Part shown: one piece after another, positions 17,818 through 26,946 of the stretch
Layout of the letters: every line of letters begins with the position of its first letter
Numbering within the stretch: the stretch's first letter is position 1
From: JANPCX01 sp050916095
GTDB lineage: Bacteria; Pseudomonadota; Gammaproteobacteria; Burkholderiales; Burkholderiaceae_C
Assembly: GCA_050916095.1 (NCBI GenBank)
Contig: CP050901.1
Coordinates: forward strand, 2,976,001-3,040,000
Direction of reading: 5' to 3'
DNA: 64,000 nt
Program-made: the position numbers and the translations under genes
Notes under the pieces: model-generated
What the model was told of the DNA's origin: nothing
Seen by the model: only the letters and a program-made list of their open reading frames with translations
The model's database searches: none

Positions 17818-18937
17818 GGGTAGCGGCCTCGGCCGTGTTGCGCCGAAGGTCATGGTGCAGCTGGGTGAAACGCTGCTGCAGGCGGTTTACGCGGGGTGTA
17901 TCGGACAACCAGTCCAAAGTGGCTTGCGCCAATTTCTCTGGTGATGCATCGTCTTGCAACAACTCGGGCACCGCCATGTCTTGCAGCAAGATGTTGGGTA
18001 AGCCCACCCAGGGCTGCAATTGTTTGCGGCGCATCAAACGAGCGGACAGCGGATGCATGTTGTAGGCAATGACCATGGGCCGTTTGAACAGAGCCGCCTC
18101 CAAGGTGGCGGTGCCACTGGCGATCAAGGTGACATCGCAGGCGGCCAGTGCCGTGTGCGAGTGCCCATCCAGCAACTGCACAGGAACCTTCGGCGCATGC
18201 ACAGCCAGCGCAGCTTCAATGCCGGGCCGCTTGCCAGGCGCAATCGGCAAGACAAAACGCAGTGCCGGGTTGTGCTGGTGCATCAAGGCCATCGCAGCCG
18301 CAAAACGCGGTGCGATGTAGCGGATTTCTGAGCTGCGACTGCCAGGCAACACGGCGATGACGGTGTCCGCTTCGCTCAACCCCAGGGCCATGCGGCTCTG
18401 TGCACGCGGCACGTCCAGCGGGATGGCATCGGCCAGCGGATGACCAACATACGCAGCCGCAATACCGTGCTTCTCGTAGATGGCAGGCTCAAAGGGAAAT
18501 ACGCACAGCATGAGGTCAACGGCTCGGCCTATGGTGTGGATGCGCTCGGGCCGCCAAGCCCAAATCGACGGGCTGACGAAATGCACCGTCTTGATGCCCT
18601 TGGCCTTGAGTCTGGTCTCCAGGCCCAAATTGAAGTCGGGTGCATCCACACCGATAAACACATCGGGCCGTGCCTGTAGCAGGCGCGCGCCGAGGGCACG
18701 GCGCATGCGCCAAATGCCAAAGACACGACTGAACACCTCCAGGCTGTAGCCGTGCACCGAGAGGGTATCGTGCGGCCACCAGGCGTCGAACCCTTGCGCC
18801 TGCATGTGCGGTCCACCAATGCCGAAAGACTTGAGCTCAGGCCAGCGTGACTGCAGCCCCGCCAGCAACAAACCGGACAACAAATCACCAGAGGCTTCGC
18901 CCGCCACCATCGCAAGCTGAGGCGATGTCTGGCTCAT
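17789..18937 (-). CDS. lpxB: Lipid-A-disaccharide synthase
   Basis: This 382-residue GT19 glycosyltransferase of the inner-membrane face joins UDP-2,3-diacylglucosamine and lipid X into the lipid A disaccharide. It starts with the family motif VAGEASGDLLSGLLLAGL (about 12-29). It also carries GIGGPHMQAQGF, VHFVSPSIWAWRPERI and LPGSRSSEIRYIAP, all typical of LpxB. It follows lpxA on the same strand but is separated from it by an inverted repeat (18974-19068), while its end overlaps rnhB. Confidence 0.96.
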   Translation of the reverse strand: MSQTSPQLAMVAGEASGDLLSGLLLAGLQSRWPELKSFGIGGPHMQAQGFDAWWPHDTLSVHGYSLEVFSRVFGIWRMRRALGARLLQARPDVFIGVDAPDFNLGLETRLKAKGIKTVHFVSPSIWAWRPERIHTIGRAVDLMLCVFPFEPAIYEKHGIAAAYVGHPLADAIPLDVPRAQSRMALGLSEADTVIAVLPGSRSSEIRYIAPRFAAAMALMHQHNPALRFVLPIAPGKRPGIEAALAVHAPKVPVQLLDGHSHTALAACDVTLIASGTATLEAALFKRPMVIAYNMHPLSARLMRRKQLQPWVGLPNILLQDMAVPELLQDDASPEKLAQATLDWLSDTPRVNRLQQRFTQLHHDLRRNTAEAATHAIEKILAR

Positions 18938-18973
18938 TGATTTTCCTGATATTCGACGACCTTGAAGCTACCT

Positions 18974-19068
18974 CCGTTCGCCCTGAGCTTGTCGAAGGGT
19001 AGCGCGTCGAACATCGCTGGCTTCGACAAGTCCTGTCCTGAGCTTGGTCGAAGGGTCAGCCCGAACGG
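18974..19068. repeat. Imperfect inverted repeat, lpxA-lpxB spacer
   Basis: The outer arms start CCGTTCGCCCTGAGCTTGTC on the left. The reverse complement of the right arm reads CCGTTCGGGCTGACCCTTCG. An inner pair of CTTGTCGAAG/CTTCGACAAG-type segments gives nested hairpins. It belongs to the same family as 8837-8933. It fills the lpxA-lpxB gap, where most proteobacteria have these genes closely spaced, so it would be transcribed inside the lpx operon. Confidence 0.85.
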
Positions 19069-19111
19069 AAATGGGAACTGGTTGAGAGGCATCGTATGTC
19101 AGGTTGGACAC

Positions 19112-19900
19112 TCAACGCGCAATGCCGCGCGTGGCTTGAGCCAAAAAGGCAGTCATCAAGGCAACGTCTTCGCGGGATTCGGGCGACGAGTTGGCCAACG
19201 CAGCAATCTCTTGGGTGGCCTGGGCCAAAGTCTTGCTCTGGCGGTAGAGCAACTTGTGCATTTGTTTCACCACGGCGATACGTTCAGCGGTGAACCCACG
19301 TCGGCGCAAGCCCACCACATTGAAGCCATGTACAGCCAGCGGATTGCCATCGACCGTCATGAAGGGCGGAACATCCTGCGTCACTGCGCTGGCAAAACCC
19401 GCCATGGCGTGGGCACCGATTTTCACGAATTGATGTATGCCGGTGAGGCCGCCGATGAACACCCAGTCGGCCAAATGCACATGGCCTGCCAGGGTGGCGT
19501 TGTTGGCCAGGATGATGTGGTCACCCAACTGGCAATCATGGGCAATGTGCACATAGGCCATGATCCAGTTGTCGCTGCCAATGCGCGTAGCACCACCGTC
19601 TTGCACGGTGCCGGTGTTGAACGTACAAAACTCACGGATGGTGTTGCGGTCACCGATGATCAGCTCGGTCGGCTCACCAGCGTACTTCATGTCTTGCGGC
19701 GCGGCACCGATAGAGCTGAACTGAAAAATTTGGTTGTCACGGCCAATGCGGGTATGGCCCTCAATGACACAGTGTGGACCGATGCGGCTGCCAGCCCCGA
19801 TGGAGACGTCAGGTCCGATCAAGGTGTAGGCACCGACAGTGACATCGTCCGCCAACTGCGCCGTACTTGCCACCAAGGCGGTCGGATGAATTTGGGCCAT
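19112..19900 (-). CDS. lpxA: Acyl-ACP--UDP-N-acetylglucosamine O-acyltransferase
   Basis: This 262-residue trimeric left-handed beta-helix enzyme makes the first step of lipid A synthesis, adding a 3-hydroxyacyl chain to UDP-GlcNAc. Hexapeptide repeats run through the first two thirds (for example VGAYTLIGPDVSIGAGSRIG). The catalytic His lies in YVHIAHDCQLGD (His121). A helical C-terminal domain follows (RRRGFTAERIAVVKQMHKLL). It is just downstream of fabZ (15-bp gap) in the classical lpxD-fabZ-lpxA order. Confidence 0.97.
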   Translation of the reverse strand: MAQIHPTALVASTAQLADDVTVGAYTLIGPDVSIGAGSRIGPHCVIEGHTRIGRDNQIFQFSSIGAAPQDMKYAGEPTELIIGDRNTIREFCTFNTGTVQDGGATRIGSDNWIMAYVHIAHDCQLGDHIILANNATLAGHVHLADWVFIGGLTGIHQFVKIGAHAMAGFASAVTQDVPPFMTVDGNPLAVHGFNVVGLRRRGFTAERIAVVKQMHKLLYRQSKTLAQATQEIAALANSSPESREDVALMTAFLAQATRGIAR

Positions 19901-19915
19901 GTGCAGCGGTCCCCG

Positions 19916-20356
19916 TCAAGCAACCTTGCGCATGGTGCACATCAGTTCGGCTTCAACAGCCAACTCGCCATTGACCGTGCCACGTCCTTTGAACTTCCAG
20001 ATGCCGGCCTTCATGCGGTCGATTGCCACGTCAAAAATAAGCTGATCACCGGGCTCGACAACACGTTTGAAACGCACCGCGTCAGCACCGGCGAAGTAGT
20101 AGACCGTCTTGCCGTCAGACTCCACTTCCAGCGTCACGCTGGTGAGCAAAGCCGCGCATTGGGCCAGGGCTTCCAACATCAGAACACCCGGCATCACAGG
20201 CCGAACAGGAAAGTGACCCTGGAAGAAAGGCTCGTTGATGCTCACATTCTTGAGCGCTTTGATCGACTTGCCTTTCTCTACCTCCAACACTCGGTCAACC
20301 AAAAGAAAAGGATATCGGTGAGGCAATCGGGTCAAGATTTCGTGAATGTCCATCAT
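19916..20356 (-). CDS. fabZ: 3-hydroxyacyl-[ACP] dehydratase FabZ
   Basis: This 146-residue hot-dog-fold enzyme dehydrates 3-hydroxyacyl-ACP in fatty acid elongation. It has LPHRYPFLLVDRV (11-23), the catalytic His48 in FFQGHFPVRPVMPG and Glu62 in MLEALAQ. Its ATG overlaps the lpxD stop by four bases. Placement between lpxD and lpxA ties fatty-acid and lipid A synthesis, which compete for 3-hydroxyacyl-ACP. Confidence 0.97.
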   Translation of the reverse strand: MMDIHEILTRLPHRYPFLLVDRVLEVEKGKSIKALKNVSINEPFFQGHFPVRPVMPGVLMLEALAQCAALLTSVTLEVESDGKTVYYFAGADAVRFKRVVEPGDQLIFDVAIDRMKAGIWKFKGRGTVNGELAVEAELMCTMRKVA

Positions 20357-21465
20357 GGTGTGTTCTTCTTTGGCGCTGTCGGCAAATCGTTTTCTGGCGT
20401 TGATTCAAGTTTTTTTTCAAGCAGCATCAGGCGCGTGCGCATGCGGTGCAATTGACGCAACGTAGCGGCGTTTTTCTCCCAGGCAGCATTGTCGTCGAAG
20501 GGGAAGCTGCCGCTGTACACGCCGGGCTTGGAAATGGATCGTGTCACCACAGTGGCCACCGAGATGTGAACATGGTCGGCGATGGTCAAGTGCCCAATGA
20601 TGTTGGCCGCGCCGGCGATGGTGCAATGTTTTCCGATCACGGTACTGCCAGCGATACCTGTACAGCCTGCGATGGCCGTGTGGGCACCGATACGCACGTT
20701 GTGCGCGATTTGAATCAAGTTGTCCAACTTGACGCCGTCTTCAATCACCGTGTCTTGCAATGCGCCCCGATCGATGCAGGTGTTGGCACCAATCTCCACA
20801 TCGTCACCAATGCGAACGGCACCCAACTGGGCAATTTTTTCCCATTCACCTTGTCTAGGCGCAAAACCGAAACCATCTGCACCAATGACCACACCTGAGT
20901 GAACCAAGCCGCGTTGACCCATGACACAACCAGCACCGAGCACAACCCGAGGTGCAAGACGCGTGTAGGCACCCACCGTTGCATCTTCCCCAATGTGGCA
21001 TTGGGAACCGATAGCAACGTGATCACCAATCGACGCCCTCGCCTCGATGACAGCCAAGGGGCCGACACTGACACCGACTCCAATCGAGGCCGTTGCGTGC
21101 ACAACAGCAGTTGGATGCACCCCAGTCACTGCAGGGGCACGAGTTCGGTTGGCCCACCATTGAGTGAGCCGAGCAAAGTAGAGGTAGGGGTCCGGCGTGA
21201 TAAGGGCTGCACCGCGAGCCACGGCCTGCTCGCGCAATGAGGGCGCAACAATCACGCAAGCAGCCTGCGAACCTGCAAGCTGTGCGTTGTACTTCGGGTT
21301 GGCCAGAAAGCTGAGGGTTTGCGGCGTAGCACCTTGCAAAGTCCCAAGAGAGTTGATCCGAAGCTCAGGGCTTCCTAGCAGCTCACCACCCAGGTCGGTG
21401 ACGATGTCACCGAGTCTGTACCCACCTACGGCCTGATCAACCACGCCCACCCAATCAACGCGCAC
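20353..21465 (-). CDS. lpxD: UDP-3-O-(3-hydroxyacyl)glucosamine N-acyltransferase
   Basis: This 370-residue enzyme adds the second, N-linked acyl chain in lipid A synthesis. The N-terminal uridine-binding domain (about 1-105) is followed by a long hexapeptide beta-helix (VHPTAVVHATASIGVGVSVG onward), with the expected His in NLIQIAHNVRIGAHT. The C-terminal helical extension ending NDLPTAPKKNTP is normal for the family. It lies 15 bp downstream of skp and overlaps fabZ. Confidence 0.96.
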   Translation of the reverse strand: MRVDWVGVVDQAVGGYRLGDIVTDLGGELLGSPELRINSLGTLQGATPQTLSFLANPKYNAQLAGSQAACVIVAPSLREQAVARGAALITPDPYLYFARLTQWWANRTRAPAVTGVHPTAVVHATASIGVGVSVGPLAVIEARASIGDHVAIGSQCHIGEDATVGAYTRLAPRVVLGAGCVMGQRGLVHSGVVIGADGFGFAPRQGEWEKIAQLGAVRIGDDVEIGANTCIDRGALQDTVIEDGVKLDNLIQIAHNVRIGAHTAIAGCTGIAGSTVIGKHCTIAGAANIIGHLTIADHVHISVATVVTRSISKPGVYSGSFPFDDNAAWEKNAATLRQLHRMRTRLMLLEKKLESTPENDLPTAPKKNTP

Positions 21466-21480
21466 TCGATCTGACCACGA

Positions 21481-21993
21481 TCATTTCAGGCTTTGCGAAT
21501 TGAGAATCTTGATGACTTTGTCAGTGATGTCGAGCTTGGGATTGACAAACAACGCGTCGCCGACCACCAGATCCAGCTTTTCGGTTTCACTGAGTTGTTT
21601 GATGACACGACGAACACGTTCACCCAAATTTCCCATCTCTTCTTGCTTCCAAAGCGCGCCATCTTCTTGCAAAGCACGGTTGCGACGCTGCACCTCGCGG
21701 TCTTGTTCGACCAGATCTCGCGAACGCCGAGCACGCTCTGCGTCTGCCAGCGTAGGAGATTCTTTTTCGAACTTTTCAGCATTCGTTCTCAAACGAGCCG
21801 CCATGTCTTCCAGTTCCTTCTGGCGCTTTTCGAGCTCCGCTTTTCGGGCAGCAGCAGACTTGGACAAAGACGCCTCACTCACCACCCGATCTTGATTGAC
21901 GTAACCAATTTTGATTTCTTGGGCTTGGACACCCTGCGAAACAAAGGCGGCGAGCACCAATGCACTCAGAAACTTGATATAGCTGGTATTCAT
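21481..21993 (-). CDS. skp: Periplasmic chaperone Skp/OmpH
   Basis: This 170-residue trimeric holdase carries unfolded outer-membrane proteins to the BAM complex. A signal peptide (MNTSYIKFLSALVLAAFVSQGVQAQ) precedes the core strand IKIGYVNQDRVV. Long charged helices follow (KAELEKRQKELEDMAARLRT), forming the tentacles, and a final strand segment (LDLVVGDALFVNPKLDITD) closes the core. The ATG overlaps the bamA stop by one base (TAATG), so it is translationally coupled to its partner. Confidence 0.94.
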   Translation of the reverse strand: MNTSYIKFLSALVLAAFVSQGVQAQEIKIGYVNQDRVVSEASLSKSAAARKAELEKRQKELEDMAARLRTNAEKFEKESPTLADAERARRSRDLVEQDREVQRRNRALQEDGALWKQEEMGNLGERVRRVIKQLSETEKLDLVVGDALFVNPKLDITDKVIKILNSQSLK

Positions 21994-24293
21994 TAAAACG
22001 CGGTCCCGATTTGGAATTGAAGACGTTGGATTCTATCCGTTGGCTCTTTCTTGACTGGAACACCATAGCTCAGCTTCAGCGGCCCCACCGGCGACACCCA
22101 ACTTAAACCCAGCCCCATGGAGTAGCGCAGAGATCCGAATTCAACACTTTGTTTCTCACCCCAAACATTGCCAGCATCCGCGTAGGCAAACCAACGCAAG
22201 GTGCGATCATTGCCTGTTCCCGCAAGAGGCAGGTAGAGCTCAGCATTCATGTTGAATCGTCGCGTCCCCCCGATGTAGGCACCGGTGACGTCCACCGGCC
22301 CGAGTGAACCTTGGTCAAAGCCGCGCACAGTACCCAATCCACCGGCGTAGAAGTTCTTGAACACAGGGTAGGGCCGACTGCCCAAGGCTTTGCCCCAGCC
22401 GACTTCGGCATTCAGCGCCAAGGTATAGCGAGTGGACAGAGGGAAGTACTGCTGTGCTTGGCCGTTGAATCGCCAATAACGTGCATCACCAAAGGCCGAC
22501 CAATCCAGGTTGGTTCGCAGGTACCTGCCTGCGGTCGGCACCAAGGCGCTGTCCCGACCATCCCGAGCCCAACCAATCGTCAGTGGGAACGACGTACTGG
22601 TCCGACCGTACTGCTCGCGATAAAGCAAATAACTGTTGGGCAAGGCCCGCTCGCCTTTGATGGTGGTTTGCTCACCACCGATACCGAAGAAAACGGTATC
22701 CAATTCCGTGAACGGCACACCAAAACGAACCGATGCACCCGGTGTGATCAACTGGTAATCCTCACCCTGACTGTTCAAGGGCTTGTTGGTCCGGTAGTAC
22801 ACATCAAAAGCACGGGATACGCCGTCAATCGTGAAATAGGGGTTGACAGAGCTGAGCACCAAGGTGCGCTGCGATTTGCTGGTGTTGAGGTCAATACCCA
22901 GGTAGTTACCTGAGCCAAACACATTCTCTTGTTTGATAGAAGCGGTGAGCGAAAACTTGTCCGCACTGGAGAAGCCCACACCCAACAACAAGTTGCCTGT
23001 AGGTTTCTCAACCACCGTCACCGTCAGATCGACCTGATCTGGGGCACCAGGAACCTCATTGGTTTCAATGCTGACCTGGCTGAAGTACCCCAAGCGATCC
23101 ACCCGGTCTCGTGACAACTTGATCTTCTGGCCGTCGTACCAGGCCGATTCAAACTGGCGAAACTCGCGCCGGATGACTTCGTCGCGGGACCGGCTGTTGC
23201 CGGAGACGTTGACACGCCGCACGTAGACACGTTTGGCGGGCTCAGCCACCAAGTTGATCACCACCTGGCCATTGGCGCGATCAATGTCCGGTCGTGCCTC
23301 CACACGCGCAAATGCATAACCAAACGCCGCATACCGGTCGGAAAAAGCCTTGGTGGTATCGGCAACGCTGCTCGCACGGTAAGGCTGACCGGGCTTGATC
23401 GTGATCAGTGATTTGAACTCGTCTTCTTTACCAAGGAAGTCGCCGTCAAGCTTGACAGCCGTGACCGTGTAGAGCTGACCTTCATTGACTGTCAGCGTCA
23501 CCGTGATGGTTTGTTTGTCGGGTGATATGGCGACTTGCGTTGCGACAACATCAAACCCCAGGTAACCCCGGTTGAGGTAGTAGGCACGTAATGTTTCGAT
23601 GTCGGCGTTGAGCTTGGAGCGCGAATAACGATCCGCTTTGGTGTACCAGTTGAGCCAGCCCCCATCGTTCAAGTCCAGCAAACCTTTGAGCGTGCTTTCG
23701 GAAAAAACCCTGTTCCCGACGATGCGAATCTCGCGAATGCGCGCAGGCACACCTTCAGCGATCGTGAACGTTACGTTGACGCGGTTGCGCTCCAAAGGAG
23801 TGATCGTGGTCACAACTTCAGCACCATACAAGCTGCGGCTCAGGTATTGGCGCTTAAGCTCTTGCTCGGCGCGATCCGCCAAGCTCTTGTCAAAGGGCTG
23901 CCCCTCTCCTATGCCGTTGTCACGCAAAGACTTGATCAAAATCTCTTTATCAAACTCCTTCATGCCTGAGAACTCGATGCCGGAGATCAGTGGCCGCTCT
24001 TCAACGATCACGATTACCACGCCTTTGTCAATTTCGATTCGCACGTCTTTGAACAAACCCGTGGCAAACAAAGCACGCAGACCCGAGGCCCCCTTCTCGT
24101 CGTTGTAGGTATCGCCCACGCGAAACGGCAAGGACGCAAAAACAGTACCCGCATCAGTCCGCTGCAAACCTTCAATACGAATGTCGCTCAAAGTGAAGGG
24201 CTCTACGGCCAAAGCGGTGCCGGAGAGCAAAACAGCAGCCAACGCTGCGCCAAGCAGCCTTGGTCGCAAACGAATCAAACAAAAATTAGGCAT
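21993..24293 (-). CDS. bamA: Outer-membrane protein assembly factor BamA
   Basis: This protein of about 766 residues is the central insertase of the BAM complex. A signal peptide (RPRLLGAALAAVLLSGTALA) precedes five POTRA domains (from FTLSDIRIEGLQRTDAG) and a 16-strand beta-barrel. The barrel includes the surface-loop hallmark GLGTVRGFDQGSLGP (VRGF motif) and ends in Phe. ATG 24293 is chosen for the signal peptide; GTG 24311 would add six residues. It lies between rseP and skp. With bamB (48571) and bamD (60786), three BAM subunits are in the window. Confidence 0.96.
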   Translation of the reverse strand: MPNFCLIRLRPRLLGAALAAVLLSGTALAVEPFTLSDIRIEGLQRTDAGTVFASLPFRVGDTYNDEKGASGLRALFATGLFKDVRIEIDKGVVIVIVEERPLISGIEFSGMKEFDKEILIKSLRDNGIGEGQPFDKSLADRAEQELKRQYLSRSLYGAEVVTTITPLERNRVNVTFTIAEGVPARIREIRIVGNRVFSESTLKGLLDLNDGGWLNWYTKADRYSRSKLNADIETLRAYYLNRGYLGFDVVATQVAISPDKQTITVTLTVNEGQLYTVTAVKLDGDFLGKEDEFKSLITIKPGQPYRASSVADTTKAFSDRYAAFGYAFARVEARPDIDRANGQVVINLVAEPAKRVYVRRVNVSGNSRSRDEVIRREFRQFESAWYDGQKIKLSRDRVDRLGYFSQVSIETNEVPGAPDQVDLTVTVVEKPTGNLLLGVGFSSADKFSLTASIKQENVFGSGNYLGIDLNTSKSQRTLVLSSVNPYFTIDGVSRAFDVYYRTNKPLNSQGEDYQLITPGASVRFGVPFTELDTVFFGIGGEQTTIKGERALPNSYLLYREQYGRTSTSFPLTIGWARDGRDSALVPTAGRYLRTNLDWSAFGDARYWRFNGQAQQYFPLSTRYTLALNAEVGWGKALGSRPYPVFKNFYAGGLGTVRGFDQGSLGPVDVTGAYIGGTRRFNMNAELYLPLAGTGNDRTLRWFAYADAGNVWGEKQSVEFGSLRYSMGLGLSWVSPVGPLKLSYGVPVKKEPTDRIQRLQFQIGTAF

Positions 24294-24335
24294 GGAAGGC
24301 TGTGGCACCAAGCGGCGCTGGGGGGTAATGGGTTC

Positions 24336-25730
24336 TCAATGCATGCCCATGAGGCGCGCAACGTCGTTGTAAATGGCAAGCGACATCATCATGAGCATGA
24401 TGGCCACACCGCCACGCTGCAGCCGGTCCAGCCACGCGTCGGAGACCGGGCGTCCTGTCACTGCCTCGAAAAGATAATACATCAGGTGTCCCCCATCCAG
24501 CATAGGCAGGGGCAGCAGGTTGAGCACACCAAGACCTATGCTCACCACCGCGAGAAATCCCAGGTAGTAGGCCAAACCGGCTTGCGCGGACTGACCAGCG
24601 TAGTCTGCAATCGTGATGGGTCCGGAGAGGTTCTTCAACGATGCCTCACCAATCAGCATCTTGCCGAAAGTCTTCAAGGTGACCCACGACATCTCCCAGG
24701 TGCGAGAGACAGCAAGCAGAAACCCCTCCCAAGGCCCCTTGCGTACTTCCACCATTTCAGCCGATGTACCAATGGCAGCTTCGATTCGGCCTATCGTCAA
24801 CTCGCCGTCGCGCACCACTGCAGGAGTGACGAGGACTTCTCGGCTTTGACCACTGCGTTCGATGCGCCAACGCATTGATATCGGTTCGGCAGTGCCGGTG
24901 CCGCCTGCTGACGCGCCGAGATTCACACTGGCACGAATGCGATGTTGGAGTTCGGCTGCATCCCGGATGGGCACGTCGTCCACACTCAGCACGCGGTCGC
25001 CGGTGTTCAGGCCAGCCTTGGCAGCAGGGCCGGCGGTAACGACATTGGCCAGAACAGGCTCTCGCAGGGGTGCACCTACCCCAATGCGGCGCATCAGCGC
25101 GGCGTTGACCTCAGTGGTGCCGAGACTTTGCAGGTTCAGCACCGCTTCTCGTGATCCATGTACACGCGCACCGGTGACTTGCAATGTCAGCGGCTCGCCG
25201 CGCATGACCGCTTGGGTGACTTCCCAGCGCAGGTCGGTCATGGCATCAATCGCTCGCCAATTTGTACCGTCCGACGAGGTGGACTGAACCCAGTCCCCGG
25301 CACGCAATCCGGCTTGCTCGGCCAAACTACCGGCCGCCGGTGTAGCCAGGACCGCTTTGGGTTCGTTCACACCGATCCAGTGGACCGCAGCGTAGAGCAC
25401 CACGGCGAGCAGCAAATTGGCCACAGGGCCAGCAGCCACAATGGCTGCGCGCTGAATCAAGGGTTTTCGGTTGAAGGCCATGTGCAGCTCATGCTGGGGG
25501 ACGCCACCTTCACGTTCATCGAGCATGCGCACATAACCACCCAGAGGGATGGCCGATATCGCAAACTCGGTCGCTTCCGGGTGGGCCTGCCTGCGCCACA
25601 CCACTGGTCCAAAGCCAACGGAAAAACGCAGCACTTTGACACCGCATGCGCGGGCCACACGGTAGTGACCATACTCGTGGATAACGATCAAGATCCCGAG
25701 GGTGAGAATGAAGAAGAACAAAGTACTCAT
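24336..25730 (-). CDS. rseP: Site-2 (RIP) zinc metalloprotease RseP
   Basis: This 464-residue intramembrane protease cleaves the anti-sigma factor RseA-type substrate after DegS in the envelope stress response. The zinc motif HEYGH is at 18-22, followed by VKVLRFSVGFGPVVW. Two PDZ-type regions lie in the middle (NVVTAGPAAKAGLNTGDRVL belongs to the second). A C-terminal LLPLPMLDGGHLMYYLFEAV carries the third metal ligand. Four membrane helices are expected. Placement next to bamA links it to outer-membrane quality control. Confidence 0.95.
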   Translation of the reverse strand: MSTLFFFILTLGILIVIHEYGHYRVARACGVKVLRFSVGFGPVVWRRQAHPEATEFAISAIPLGGYVRMLDEREGGVPQHELHMAFNRKPLIQRAAIVAAGPVANLLLAVVLYAAVHWIGVNEPKAVLATPAAGSLAEQAGLRAGDWVQSTSSDGTNWRAIDAMTDLRWEVTQAVMRGEPLTLQVTGARVHGSREAVLNLQSLGTTEVNAALMRRIGVGAPLREPVLANVVTAGPAAKAGLNTGDRVLSVDDVPIRDAAELQHRIRASVNLGASAGGTGTAEPISMRWRIERSGQSREVLVTPAVVRDGELTIGRIEAAIGTSAEMVEVRKGPWEGFLLAVSRTWEMSWVTLKTFGKMLIGEASLKNLSGPITIADYAGQSAQAGLAYYLGFLAVVSIGLGVLNLLPLPMLDGGHLMYYLFEAVTGRPVSDAWLDRLQRGGVAIMLMMMSLAIYNDVARLMGMH

Positions 25731-25746
25731 GGGGAATGCTCAATCG

Positions 25747-26946
25747 TCAATGCGCACGCAGGGTGGCAATCAACCCACGCGCAAATATGCGTGCCCGGCC
25801 GTCCAAGGACAGCAAATCGTCGATCGATGCCGCATCTTGTGCGTTGACTGACACCTTGGCCAAGGTCTCGGCATTGACCGCGTGAATTTGATCGAAACGC
25901 AAGACACGGTTCAAGAAAGCGTCCACCGCTTCTTCGTTGGCTGCATTGAGCACGGCCGTAGTACCGGCAGCCGCCCGAAGCGCCTCCCAGGCCAAAGACA
26001 AACCCGGATAACGCTGGTTATCGGGTGGGAAGAAATTCATCTGGCTGGCGACCGAGAAATTCAGTCCTTGAGCTCCACATTCAACTCGTTCAGGATAGGC
26101 CAAACCAAAAGCAATGGGGCCTCGCATGTCGGGCGTACCGAGTTGCGCCAGCACCGACTGGTCTCTGAGTACCACCATGGAATGCACCACGCTTTGCGGG
26201 TGTATCACCACTTGGATTTGCTCGGGCGTTAAATCAAACAGCCAACGCGCTTCAATCACCTCCAAGGCCTTGTTCATCATGGTGGCGGAATCGACGGAGA
26301 TCTTTCTGCCCATGACCCAGTTCGGGTGCGCACAAGCTTGCTCGGGGGTGACGGCCTTCAAGGTCGCGGGGTCACGGTCGCGAAAGGGCCCGCCCGATGC
26401 GGTGAGCACGATGTGTTGAATGCGGTCTGGCCAAGTGCGTCTATCTTCAGGCAAGCACTGAAAAATCGCGGAGTGCTCGCTGTCGATGGGGATCAACTCA
26501 GCGCCCCCCTCCTGCACGGCCTGCATGAAAAGAGCCCCGCCCACCACCAACGCTTCTTTGTTGGCAAGCAACAAACGTTTGCCCGCCTTGGCAGCGGCGA
26601 GACAAGCAGGCAGACCCGCAGCGCCCACTACAGCCGCCATCACGGTGGTGACGTCTGGGTGTGCAGCCAAATCACTCAGGGCCTGTGGCCCGTCAAGCAC
26701 TTCGGTGACCACGCCGTCGGCTCGAAGCCGGTCACGCATGAGACGCGCTTGCGACGCATCACCCAGTGCCGCAAAACGCGGTCGGTATTGCTGACACAGC
26801 TTGAACAACTCGTCGATCTGTCTGTGCGCGGTGAGCGCGAAAATTTCAAATCGATCGGGATGGCGTGCTGCCACATCCAGCGTGCTTTTGCCGATAGAGC
26901 CGGTGGCGCCAAGGACGCACAAACGTTGCAATGGGGGGCTGGTCAT
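25747..26946 (-). CDS. dxr: 1-deoxy-D-xylulose 5-phosphate reductoisomerase
   Basis: This 399-residue enzyme commits carbon to the MEP isoprenoid pathway by converting DXP to MEP with NADPH. The N-terminal dinucleotide motif is VLGATGSIGKSTLDV (about 10-24). The metal and substrate site has SGGPFRDRD and NWVMGRKISVDSATMMNKAL. ATG 26946 overlaps the cdsA stop by four bases and gives the standard length; the open frame to 27063 overlaps cdsA and is discarded. IspG, a later enzyme of the same pathway, is at 51839. Confidence 0.97.
   Translation of the reverse strand: MTSPPLQRLCVLGATGSIGKSTLDVAARHPDRFEIFALTAHRQIDELFKLCQQYRPRFAALGDASQARLMRDRLRADGVVTEVLDGPQALSDLAAHPDVTTVMAAVVGAAGLPACLAAAKAGKRLLLANKEALVVGGALFMQAVQEGGAELIPIDSEHSAIFQCLPEDRRTWPDRIQHIVLTASGGPFRDRDPATLKAVTPEQACAHPNWVMGRKISVDSATMMNKALEVIEARWLFDLTPEQIQVVIHPQSVVHSMVVLRDQSVLAQLGTPDMRGPIAFGLAYPERVECGAQGLNFSVASQMNFFPPDNQRYPGLSLAWEALRAAAGTTAVLNAANEEAVDAFLNRVLRFDQIHAVNAETLAKVSVNAQDAASIDDLLSLDGRARIFARGLIATLRAH

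Noticed and set aside
18962..20455. Plus-strand ORF of 497 codons across lpxA and fabZ
   Set aside because: It crosses two real genes and an intergenic repeat on the other strand; His/Gln-rich shadow.
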